From positions 15,037-79,036 of the forward strand of contig NZ_FXTU01000010.1 in NCBI RefSeq assembly GCF_900182735.1: DNA of 64,000 nucleotides, read 5' to 3'. A model generated the notes under the pieces. The model had not been told where the DNA came from, did no database searches, and saw only the letters and a list, made by a program, of their open reading frames with translations. This document shows, in pieces, positions 1 through 6,842 of this stretch. A program made the position numbers and the translations under genes. Positions within the stretch are counted from its first letter, which is position 1, and each line of letters begins with the position of its first letter. Source of the DNA: Laceyella tengchongensis. Lineage in GTDB: Bacteria > Bacillota > Bacilli > Thermoactinomycetales > Thermoactinomycetaceae.

Positions 1-575
1 TGCTGGCTGCCTTGGCACAAACGGTATCGGAATGGGTCGGAGGCAAGGTCGCCGTTGATCTGGAGGGGCACGGCCGTGAGGAAATCATCGATGGGGTGGA
101 TCTCACCCGCACAGTTGGTTGGTTTACCTCCATTTATCCGGTCGTATTGGAAGCGGACCGGGAAGATCTGAGACGCACCATCCACAATGTGAAAGAAGCC
201 CTGCGCCAAGTTCCCCACAAAGGTGTGGGATACGGCATCATGAAATATTTGACGGACCCTGCCCTCAAACAAGCGTTGCGCCTGCCGCCAAGAGCGGAGA
301 TCAACTTCAACTATCAAGGTGAATTTGTGCGGGATATGGAGAAAGAAGAGTATCGTTTGTCTGACATGCCCGTGGGGCAGGGAATCAATCCGCTCACCAA
401 ATGGCCTTACAAAATGGATTTCAACATCTTTGTGGAGAACGGCGAACTCCTCATCCTGATCCGTTATCAAAGCACCCTATTTTACCGGGAGACGATAGAA
501 CGGTTTGCCGCGAATTACAAAGGGAACTTGGAACAGATTATCGACCACTGCCGGAGCAAAGTGTTGATCAAGTGA
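1..575 (+). CDS. Nonribosomal peptide synthetase, C-terminal end (partial)
   Basis: The reading frame is open at the left edge, so the gene starts outside the window; about 190 C-terminal residues are visible. They match the end of a condensation-superfamily epimerization domain. The segment has the VDLEGHGRE block, the RTVGWFTSIYP block, a KGVGYGIMKYL stretch and an INFNYQGEF block, the signature of the post-condensation region of epimerization (E) domains. Such domains convert the carrier-bound L-aminoacyl residue to the D form in the cytosol. The protein ends about 35 residues after the last recognisable block, with no thioesterase or reductase domain. The visible subunit therefore probably hands its peptide to another synthetase protein rather than releasing it. 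The family call is firm; the product is unknown. Confidence 0.88.
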   Translation, partial: LAALAQTVSEWVGGKVAVDLEGHGREEIIDGVDLTRTVGWFTSIYPVVLEADREDLRRTIHNVKEALRQVPHKGVGYGIMKYLTDPALKQALRLPPRAEINFNYQGEFVRDMEKEEYRLSDMPVGQGINPLTKWPYKMDFNIFVENGELLILIRYQSTLFYRETIERFAANYKGNLEQIIDHCRSKVLIK

Positions 576-585
576 AGTGCTGGTA

Positions 586-607
586 GCGTAAGTGTTAACA
601 CTTGCGC
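586..607. terminator. Palindrome just after the NRPS stop codon
   Basis: A perfect 14-base palindrome (590-603, AAGTGTTAACACTT) is extended by GCG/CGC arms with one mismatch, giving a 22-base hairpin 11 bases after the stop. No T run follows, so this may be a weak terminator, an mRNA 3' stabiliser or an operator next to the thrS promoter. Confidence 0.4.
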
Positions 608-628
608 CGCCAAAGTAAACAAACATGG

Positions 629-657
629 TTGACAACGCTATAATGGGGGACTATAAT
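629..657 (+). promoter_or_regulatory. Sigma-A promoter of the thrS leader
   Basis: A full-consensus -35 TTGACA (629-634), a 17-base spacer and a full-consensus -10 TATAAT (652-657). It lies directly upstream of the T-box leader, so transcription should begin near 664. Confidence 0.85.
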
Positions 658-663
658 CATAAA

Positions 664-955
664 CAAATTTATTTTTCACAGCGATGCGGAAAGACATGCC
701 CTAAAGAAACCTATGCACCAGAGAGGCGTTGCCGTGGCTGCAAGCGCGCCCATAGGACTTTTAGCGGATACCACTTTCCAAGCTGCCATCAGGGAGTAAG
801 GCGACTTATGAAATGATGGCCGGGGTGTACGTTATACACCAACAAGGATGGCGTTTGCCCCTATTAGTCGGGGAACCCATCAAATTAGGGTGGAACCACG
901 GGAACAACGTTCTCGTCCCTCATTTAATGAGGCGGCGGGGACGTTTTTTATTTTA
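664..955 (+). promoter_or_regulatory. Threonine T-box leader with terminator/antiterminator (upstream of thrS)
   Basis: The T-box core AGGGTGGAACCACGGG lies at 887-902 and is followed by competing hairpins. The terminator pairs the CGTCCC segment near 913-918 with GGGACG near 938-943 and runs into a T tract. A stem I apical segment with the GAGAGG...CGTGGCTGCAAG pattern lies near 721-745. The trinucleotide ACC at 770-772, followed by a purine, sits where the specifier codon is expected; ACC codes for threonine, in agreement with thrS downstream. By family knowledge, uncharged threonyl-tRNA binds the leader and stabilises the antiterminator. The specifier assignment comes from reading, not folding. 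Confidence 0.88.
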
Positions 956-976
956 CCTAAAAAGAGGTGTTTAACA

Positions 977-2923
977 GTGGCAGAACAGCTGAAGATCAGG
1001 CTAAAAGATGGTTCGGAGAGAGAATACCCAGCTGGCACCACGTTTAAGGAAATTGCCGCGTCCATTTCACGCAGCTTGGCCAAGGAGGCGGTGGCCGCCA
1101 AACTGAACGGAAAAGTGTTGGATTTGATGCGCCCATTAGAAGAGAGTGGCGATTTGGAGCTGTTGACCCTAAAGGATGCTGAGGGGGTTGACGTGATGCG
1201 CCACACTGCGGCCCATGTTATGGCACAAGCGGTGTCCCGCCTGTATCCTGGCGTCAAGTTCGCGATCGGTCCGGTGATTGAAAACGGGTTTTACTATGAT
1301 TTTGCTGACCATACCTTCACTCCGGAAGATCTGCCCAAAATTGAGGCAGAGATGAAGAAGATCATCAAGGAAAATCTGCCGTTGGAGCGCGAAGTGCTGT
1401 CCCGCGACGAAGCGATCAAGTTTTTCGCCGAGCGGGAGGATCGTTTTAAGGTGGAGTTGATTCAAGACTTGCCGGAAGATGAAGTGATCACCATCTACCG
1501 TCAGGGCGAGTTTGTTGATTTGTGCCGCGGTCCACACCTGCCTTCTACTGGCAAGGTGAAAGCATTCAAGCTGATGAACATTTCCGGGGCATACTGGCGT
1601 GGGGATTCCGACAGGGAGATGCTGACCCGCATCTATGCCGTGGCTTTCAATAAAAAAGAAGAACTGGATGCCCATTTGAAGCTGTTGGAAGAGGCTAAAC
1701 AACGCGACCACCGCAAGCTGGGCAAAGAATTAGGCTTGTTCACCTTGTCCAAAGACGTGGGTCAAGGCTTACCGATCTGGTTGCCGAAAGGGGCCAAAAT
1801 CCGCCGCATCATCGAGCGTTACATTGTGGACTTGGAAGAGCGTTTGGGTTATGAGCATGTGTACACTCCCCATTTGGCCAACGTGGATCTCTACAAAACT
1901 TCGGGCCATTGGGAACATTACAAAGAAGACATGTATCCGGTGATGAAGATCGACCAAGAAGAGTTGGTGTTGCGGCCAATGAACTGCCCGCACCATATGA
2001 TGGTGTACAAATCCCGGTTGCATAGCTATCGCGACCTGCCGATCCGGATCGCTGAGCTGGGCATGATGCACCGCTATGAGATGTCGGGGGCCCTAGCCGG
2101 TTTGCAACGGGTGCGGGTGATGACCTTGAATGATGCCCACATCTTCTGCCGTCCCGATCAGATCAAAGAAGAATTTACCCGAGTGGTGCGGCTCATCGAG
2201 CAAGTGTACAAGGATTTTGGCATCACAGATTATTATCACCGCTTGTCTTTCCGCGATCCGGAAGATAAGGAGAAATACATCCAAAATGATGAGATGTGGG
2301 AATTGGCGCAAGGCATGTTGAAAGAGACCATGGATGACATGGGATTGGACTATGTGATTGCCCCAGGTGAGGCTGCTTTCTATGGTCCGAAATTGGACGT
2401 TCAAGTCAAAACGGCGTTGGGCAAAGATGAGACCTTGTCTACCGTGCAACTGGACTTCCAATTGCCGATGCGTTTTGAATTGGAGTACATGGGCGAAGAT
2501 GGCAAGATGCACCGCCCGGTTGTCCTCCACCGCGGTATTGTAGGAACGATGGAGCGCTTTGTCGCTTTCCTCATCGAACAATACAAAGGAGCATTTCCGG
2601 CTTGGTTGGCACCGGTGCAAGCTCGCGTGCTGACGGTAAGCAAAGTGTTTGACACTTACGCGCAGGAAGTGGTGGATGCCTTGACCGGCGCCGGATTGCG
2701 AGTGGAGTTTGACAATAGTGACGAGAAGCTCGGCTATAAGATCAGAAAATCGCAAACCGAGAAAATCCCATACACCTTGGTGATCGGGGAGAAAGAACAA
2801 GCATCCCGCTCTGTAGCGGTGCGCCGTTATGGTGAAGGGGATCTAGGCGCGATGACGGTGGACGCCTTCGCCAACCTCCTCAAGGAAGAAGTGGGGAACA
2901 AAGGGTTGCTGGTGAAAAACTAA
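977..2923 (+). CDS. thrS: Threonyl-tRNA synthetase
   Basis: Charges tRNA-Thr with threonine in the cytosol. The 648-residue protein has the family order: an N-terminal TGS domain (LKIRLKDGSEREYPAGTT), a tRNA-SAD editing domain with the HTAAHVMAQAV motif, the class II catalytic core with RPMNCPHHM (Zn ligand region) and a C-terminal anticodon-binding domain (VLTVSKVFDTYAQ onwards). The length is close to other bacterial ThrS. I chose the GTG at 977: it follows AAAGAGGTG at 961-969, and the encoded MAEQLKIRL matches family N-termini. The frame is open further upstream, but only through the T-box leader. It is controlled by the T-box and ended by the terminator at 2944. Confidence 0.97.
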   Translation: MAEQLKIRLKDGSEREYPAGTTFKEIAASISRSLAKEAVAAKLNGKVLDLMRPLEESGDLELLTLKDAEGVDVMRHTAAHVMAQAVSRLYPGVKFAIGPVIENGFYYDFADHTFTPEDLPKIEAEMKKIIKENLPLEREVLSRDEAIKFFAEREDRFKVELIQDLPEDEVITIYRQGEFVDLCRGPHLPSTGKVKAFKLMNISGAYWRGDSDREMLTRIYAVAFNKKEELDAHLKLLEEAKQRDHRKLGKELGLFTLSKDVGQGLPIWLPKGAKIRRIIERYIVDLEERLGYEHVYTPHLANVDLYKTSGHWEHYKEDMYPVMKIDQEELVLRPMNCPHHMMVYKSRLHSYRDLPIRIAELGMMHRYEMSGALAGLQRVRVMTLNDAHIFCRPDQIKEEFTRVVRLIEQVYKDFGITDYYHRLSFRDPEDKEKYIQNDEMWELAQGMLKETMDDMGLDYVIAPGEAAFYGPKLDVQVKTALGKDETLSTVQLDFQLPMRFELEYMGEDGKMHRPVVLHRGIVGTMERFVAFLIEQYKGAFPAWLAPVQARVLTVSKVFDTYAQEVVDALTGAGLRVEFDNSDEKLGYKIRKSQTEKIPYTLVIGEKEQASRSVAVRRYGEGDLGAMTVDAFANLLKEEVGNKGLLVKN

Positions 2924-2943
2924 GGGGAAATCCATCCCATAGA

Positions 2944-2977
2944 CCGCAGTTCGATGATAACGAACTGCGGTTTTTTT
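2944..2977 (+). terminator. Rho-independent terminator of thrS
   Basis: Perfect 10-bp stem (CCGCAGTTCG / CGAACTGCGG) with a 7-base loop and seven Ts, 21 bases after the thrS stop. Confidence 0.93.
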
Positions 2978-3096
2978 GTGTGTGCGTAAGAAGATGCTGT
3001 TGCCAATTTATGCCGTATGAAGATGCGTGGTTTTTCTCGAAATAAGGAAAACCGACGTTCCGTTGGGCCAGTTGCGCAAAGAAAGGGGGATGTGGG

Positions 3097-3501
3097 ATGG
3101 CGGATGGACGGAAGCCAAAAACATCGCGGATAAGAAAGGCCCGGCAGCTTTCCCCGAAGAAGTTGTCGGCAACTGAGCCGTCCGCGTCGCCGGGGGCAAG
3201 GGAGGATGAGACACCGAGCGGTGGTGGGAAGAACCAGGAGTTCGTAGATCCGTTTCAGCGCTTAATTGAGGAAATCGGTACCCGCACAGAACTGCGGACG
3301 AGGGAGTTTTATTTACGAGGTACCAACATTCGCGCCGTATTACTATTCTTGAACGAATTGGCGGATAGTAATATGCTCAATGAACATGTCTTGAAGCCCC
3401 TGTTAATGAATTTTCGACTTTCCAATGAGGCTGAAGGGGCCAAGATGCCTGCAAACGTGCTGGATATCATTAGGGCCGTAAGACAAAGTGACAGGGCTTG
3501 A
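3097..3501 (+). CDS. GerA-family spore germination protein fragment (N-terminal part only)
   Basis: A 134-residue protein. Residues 1-50 are Lys/Arg/Ser/Pro-rich, and about 51-115 resemble the N-terminal cytoplasmic domain of GerA-type germinant receptor A subunits (REFYLRGTNIRAVLLFLNEL, then NEHVLKPLL). Full-length GerA A subunits are about 480-500 residues and carry several membrane helices; none is present here. The start has a usable site (GAAAGGGGG at 3080-3088, ATG at 3097), and a hairpin follows the stop. It is either a decayed gene or a small stand-alone GerA N-terminal domain protein. Similarity was judged by eye from short conserved blocks. Confidence 0.55.
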   Translation: MADGRKPKTSRIRKARQLSPKKLSATEPSASPGAREDETPSGGGKNQEFVDPFQRLIEEIGTRTELRTREFYLRGTNIRAVLLFLNELADSNMLNEHVLKPLLMNFRLSNEAEGAKMPANVLDIIRAVRQSDRA

Positions 3502-3530
3502 AAGAACGATTCTAGCCCTGTCATTTATCT
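3489..3530 (+). terminator. Terminator-like hairpin after the GerA fragment
   Basis: Perfect 10-bp stem TGACAGGGCT / AGCCCTGTCA with a 15-base loop, then a weak T-rich tail (TTTATCTT). The left arm lies within the end of the coding sequence. Confidence 0.6.
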
Positions 3531-3700
3531 TCGGCAGGGGAAGGAAGCCATAAGTATTCGGTCAATCGTTTAGCGCGTGTGAGCCAGTACAGTTAAGATA
3601 AGCCTGGACGTTCACTCCCCTTGTCCTGATTTGTGGTGTTTTGAATGTTGTTATGATTTTTTCATTTTATACATAAATCGTTTTTGGCAAGGGTGATATA

Positions 3701-3955
3701 ATGAAAGTTATTCGACGATGGCACCAGAAAGATCGGTTTCTTTCAGCGAGGTTCCTGTGAAGCCGCTTACGATGGAATGGCCAGGTTGCCGGACCAATTG
3801 GCCATGGTGGGTCTTATCCAGGAGAATTGATCCACCAGGCAGTCAGTTCGCTGGACAGCTTGCGACTCAAGATCGCCAACGGCGAATTCCCGTTTGACGA
3901 AACGTTGTTGCGCAAGTATGTGGAAGTCGTTTCCCAATCTAACGGAAACGAATGA
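3701..3955 (+). pseudogene. Small unrecognised gene, apparently frame-broken, before dfrA
   Basis: Two overlapping frames look coding. From the ATG at 3718 the first reads MAPERSVSFSEVPVKPLTMEWPG and then becomes Trp/Arg-rich nonsense. A frame one base over reads sensibly from about 3794 (PIGHGGSYPGELIHQAVSSL, then KIANGEFPFDETLLRKYVE) to a TGA at 3953-3955. A single extra base near 3785-3795 would explain both halves as one protein of about 78 residues. Alternatively the downstream frame alone could start at a TTG near 3827. I do not recognise the family. It lies 30 bases before dfrA. Confidence 0.45.
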
Positions 3956-3985
3956 TGGCGAACATTTATTAACGGAGGAACTCAC

Positions 3986-4471
3986 ATGTTTTATATGATC
4001 GTGGCCAAGGATCTCAACGGCGTAATCGGAAAAGACGGTAACATGCCTTGGGGCAGAGACTTGCCCGCAGATTTGCAGCATTTCCGAAAGGTGACATGGG
4101 GACACACCGTCATCATGGGTAGAAAAACATTTGAATCGATTGGTAAACCGTTGCCGGGCCGGGAGAATATTGTGTTATCCAGGAAGCGTACGTTTTTGAG
4201 CGACTTTCCCGAAGTGCGCGTGATGGATTTTGACGGGGTGATGGCGGCCACCTTCTCCCGTCCTGCCTTTATCATCGGTGGCCAAGAAATATACGAACTG
4301 TTCGCCCCCATCGCCTCCAAAGCCTTCATCACCGTAGTGGAACATGAGTTTGAAGGAGACGCCTATTTCCCACCTCTGCCGGGTGTCTGGGAAATAGTTG
4401 CTTCACGCCGGCATCTTCGGGATGACCAGAACAAGTATAGTTGCACTTTCTATCTCTATGAAAAACGATGA
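3986..4471 (+). CDS. dfrA: Dihydrofolate reductase
   Basis: Reduces dihydrofolate to tetrahydrofolate with NADPH in the cytosol. The 161-residue length is typical. Visible family motifs are the N-terminal IVAKDLNGVIGKDG, the MPWG loop, the acidic active-site region DLPADLQHFRKVT, the NADPH-binding VIMGRKTFESIG and IIGGQEIYELF. The ATG is preceded by CGGAGGAA (3975-3982). In many Bacillales thyA precedes dfrA, but none is visible here; the only upstream reading is the broken small gene. A hairpin with a short T run starts at the stop codon. Confidence 0.96.
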   Translation: MFYMIVAKDLNGVIGKDGNMPWGRDLPADLQHFRKVTWGHTVIMGRKTFESIGKPLPGRENIVLSRKRTFLSDFPEVRVMDFDGVMAATFSRPAFIIGGQEIYELFAPIASKAFITVVEHEFEGDAYFPPLPGVWEIVASRRHLRDDQNKYSCTFYLYEKR

Positions 4472-4505
4472 CACCCTCATGCTACATCGTGTCGTCGCCG
4501 TTTTT
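4466..4505 (+). terminator. Probable terminator of dfrA
   Basis: Arms CGATGACAC (4466-4474) and GTGTCGTCG (4489-4497), with one G-U pair, then CCG and five Ts. The left arm overlaps the dfrA stop. Confidence 0.6.
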
Positions 4506-4576
4506 CCCTGCGGGTGCAATAAGAACCCTTCCTTCCGACCATACTAACAGGGACACGAGGTTGGAGGGATTAGCAC

Positions 4577-5341
4577 ATGTCTGAAGATCGTTTGAATATA
4601 AAGAATGACCAAGTTGAATCGCCTGAAGTGAATCCGGAGCGGCCAGCGGAGGGGGCGGATGAGCAAAAGAAAAAGGATGCCACGCTGCAAGCTATCCAGC
4701 AATTGGGGCAAACCAATGTCCCACAACTGGAATCCAATGTATTCTGCATGAGCATCATCGGACAAGTGGAAGGGCATCTCGTCATGCCTCCGCATAACAA
4801 AACAACCAAGTATGAACATATCATTCCGCAAATCGTGGCAGTAGAGCAAAATCCCAAAATCGAGGGAATGGTCGTCATTCTCAACACCGTGGGCGGCGAT
4901 GTCGAGGCTGGACTGGCCATTGCCGAAATGATCGCTTCCATGAGCAAACCGACCGTTTCGATTGTATTGGGGGGAGGACACAGTATCGGCGTGCCAATTG
5001 CTGTGGCGGCAGACACGTCTTTCATTGCGGAAACCGCAACAATGACTGTGCACCCAGTTCGATTGACCGGTTTGGTGATCGGTGTGCCCCAAACTTTTGA
5101 GTATTTGGAGAAAATGCAGGATCGCGTGATACGGTTTGTATCCCGACATTCGAATGTCACGGAGGAAAAGTTCCGGGAGTTGATGTTTCGGACTGGGGAT
5201 TTAGCCCGGGACATCGGTACCAATGTTATTGGCAAAGACGCGGTCAAATATGGGCTGATCGACCGTGTGGGTGGAATCTCGGATGCGCTAGCGGAATTGA
5301 ACCGGATGATCGCTGAGTCCAAAGGGGAGATTTTGCAGTGA
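4577..5341 (+). CDS. tepA: ClpP-fold protease TepA (translocation-enhancing protein family)
   Basis: A 254-residue ClpP-superfamily serine protease homologue. The N-terminal 40 residues are charged. The ClpP fold follows, with VVILNTVGGDVEAGLAIAEM, the serine-containing GGGHSIGVPIAVAAD segment and the TMTVHPVR segment that holds the candidate histidine. In B. subtilis, TepA (YmfB) is a cytosolic protein implicated in degrading signal peptides and in spore SASP turnover, encoded just before ylzJ and spoIIIE. The same order holds here. The ATG at 4577 follows TTGGAGGGAT. The stop overlaps the GTG of the next gene, implying translational coupling. Confidence 0.9.
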   Translation: MSEDRLNIKNDQVESPEVNPERPAEGADEQKKKDATLQAIQQLGQTNVPQLESNVFCMSIIGQVEGHLVMPPHNKTTKYEHIIPQIVAVEQNPKIEGMVVILNTVGGDVEAGLAIAEMIASMSKPTVSIVLGGGHSIGVPIAVAADTSFIAETATMTVHPVRLTGLVIGVPQTFEYLEKMQDRVIRFVSRHSNVTEEKFRELMFRTGDLARDIGTNVIGKDAVKYGLIDRVGGISDALAELNRMIAESKGEILQ

Positions 5342-5541
5342 TTTATTATGCGGTGGTGCCGATGGAACTCGCTTTTTTTGATGAATCACAAACACCGTTG
5401 GAAGAAGTGGAGATCGAGGGGGTGCCCATGCTGGTGCGCAAGCATAATGAACGGGAAAAGACTATTGTTCGTTTGCTCAGCGCCGATCCTGCCCATTATC
5501 TCGATCCCCGGTTTCAACCCGGCCTACGAATTAGTCTATGA
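5338..5541 (+). CDS. YlzJ-like small protein
   Basis: A 67-residue soluble protein starting at a GTG that overlaps the tepA stop (GTGA). It has the YlzJ-like pattern: an N-terminal MIYYAVVPMELAFF, a central EGVPMLVRK and a C-terminal LLSADPAHYLDPRFQPG. Small proteins of this type lie between tepA and spoIIIE in Bacillus, which supports the call. Function is not established. A hairpin follows at 5550. Confidence 0.8.
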   Translation: MIYYAVVPMELAFFDESQTPLEEVEIEGVPMLVRKHNEREKTIVRLLSADPAHYLDPRFQPGLRISL

Positions 5542-5549
5542 TGAGAGAA

Positions 5550-5580
5550 AAGCTCTCCTGAGTGGGGAGCTTATTTATTA
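5550..5580 (+). terminator. Probable terminator of tepA-ylzJ
   Basis: AAGCTCTCC / GGGGAGCTT stem with a 5-base loop, then an AT-rich tail (ATTTATTA) instead of a pure T run. Confidence 0.6.
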
Positions 5581-6170
5581 TGGATGGAAATGGTGAAGAT
5601 TAAAAAGAACAACACATGTGATAGTTAAATGCTTATGGTGGCTCAACTGATCAAAATTTGTCCCAGGCCCAATATGTTAGCATCTGCTTTTGGTTTCCAA
5701 CCGCAACTTGCTGGCCTAAGCAGTAAGCATATCCGTTATACATCATTGGCTTCTCATGCATTCTAAACTTGATGATGTTTGGGTGAGAAGTCGTTCTATT
5801 TTCAAAATTCAACAATAAGAACTTCAATACATACAAACACAAATGTCGAAGTCATTTTTGTGATTTGCAAGAAGAGGCTCCCTTTAAAATTGGGGAACCT
5901 TTCTTACTCACACAACGCTTTGATCAAAGTCTTAAGATGATACATGGAGGTAACCTTTTGTAGAAATTGACGTATTTTTGACAAAAAAATTAATTTATTT
6001 ACGAATATATATTTGGGGCAACTGATCAACTTCAATATGATCATGATCGATGGATGGCAAACTTGGTTCACTGAGAAACAGATCGATTCGATGGGTTTTA
6101 TTATCCGAATACGTAGTTTGTTTACAACGATCTGCTTTCTTGTCTAGCATCTTAAAACGGAGGGATAATT
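5581..6170. other. Intergenic stretch, AT-rich, no convincing gene
   Basis: A 590-base stretch clearly richer in A and T than its surroundings. A minus-strand frame (5651-5842) reads plausible amino acids (HPNIIKFRMHEKPMMYNGYA) but has no ribosome site and a stop just before it. It may be the tail of a decayed gene. No hairpin arrays or repeats stood out. Confidence 0.4.
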
Positions 6171-6359
6171 ATGGCAATACAATATGTGGTTTTGATATAC
6201 GCAGTACTGACATCGATCCTTTTCTTTGGCACAAACATTTTAGGTCAAAAGCTGGAATGGAAACAAAAAACGAGCTTTATGTTGTTTATTATTTTGGATG
6301 CTATCTTGATCATCGTTTTTCTCTTTTTGTTCTTTAATGGGACAATAGTTATAGAGTAG
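6171..6359 (+). CDS. Small membrane protein, unknown
   Basis: A 62-residue protein with two predicted membrane helices (about residues 3-22 and 36-57) around a short polar loop (GQKLEWKQKT). The start is well supported: AACGGAGGGAT at 6157-6167 precedes the ATG. The gene is isolated and AT-rich. A strong terminator lies about 115 bases downstream. I do not recognise a family. The helix pattern and ribosome site make it likely to be translated, but it could also be a short leader or toxin-like peptide. Confidence 0.6.
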   Translation: MAIQYVVLIYAVLTSILFFGTNILGQKLEWKQKTSFMLFIILDAILIIVFLFLFFNGTIVIE

Positions 6360-6475
6360 AAACAAACAAATACAACCTATCTGGCTGGTTTTATTTGATT
6401 GTCTGTGAGAAGTCTGCCCAGTAGAACTGTTTATCTTCGTGCCCCCCCTTTTTCAGCCATCGATCAACCAAAGAA

Positions 6476-6530
6476 TAGGGGTAGAAGGAGCATCAACTTG
6501 ATGGATGCTTCTTCTACCCCTACATTTTTT
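6476..6530 (+). terminator. Strong terminator downstream of the small membrane protein
   Basis: A long near-perfect stem (about 18 bp, TAGGGGTAGAAGGAGCATC with its complement at 6504-6522), a 10-base loop and then ACATTTTTT. It is the first strong stop signal after the gene at 6171. Confidence 0.85.
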
Positions 6531-6742
6531 ATTCGGTTTTTCGCAACACCTGTTTCTCCGTATCGATGATGATGAATTTCTGGACGTACCAAGATAGGGG
6601 GAAAGGTCTGTCCTTTCCCTATCGAACTAGTTTCGACATCGATCCCTTTTGGCGTAAACCAAACATGTTTGGCAGTTTCGAGCGACGAAAACCATGATTA
6701 GCAGAGGAGCTACGCCTACCGTAAAGCGATATTCTAAATATG
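6531..6742. other. Short intergenic stretch, nothing recognised
   Basis: About 210 bases between two terminators. No gene-like frame with a start site on either strand. Confidence 0.4.
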
Positions 6743-6780
6743 TGAAAAAGCCACATTCCATTGGCTTTGTGGCTTTTTCA
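6743..6780. terminator. Bidirectional terminator of the minus-strand oxidoreductase gene
   Basis: A 13-bp stem TGAAAAAGCCACA / TGTGGCTTTTTCA. The A-rich left arm gives a T run on the minus strand, placed 60 bases after the stop of the minus-strand gene. Confidence 0.85.
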
Positions 6781-6842
6781 TATCATTGCATATCATTGTG
6801 TATCAAAGGGAGTTATATCGATTTCCTCATTTATCGAGGACT

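Noticed and set aside
848..976. N-terminal extension of thrS from ATG 848
   Set aside because: The stretch is the T-box antiterminator/terminator; the GTG at 977 has a ribosome site and the family N-terminus.
2093..2800. 235-residue minus-strand open frame opposite thrS
   Set aside because: Antisense shadow of a conserved gene, no start site and no motif.
3767..4105. 112-residue minus-strand frame before and into dfrA
   Set aside because: Antisense to dfrA and to the broken small gene, without start site or motif.
5651..5842. 63-residue minus-strand frame after ylzJ
   Set aside because: Plausible residues but no ribosome site and a stop shortly upstream. At most the tail of a decayed gene.
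6050..6337. 95-residue frame overlapping the small membrane protein
   Set aside because: The frame at 6171 has the ribosome site and a clean two-helix pattern; this one has neither.
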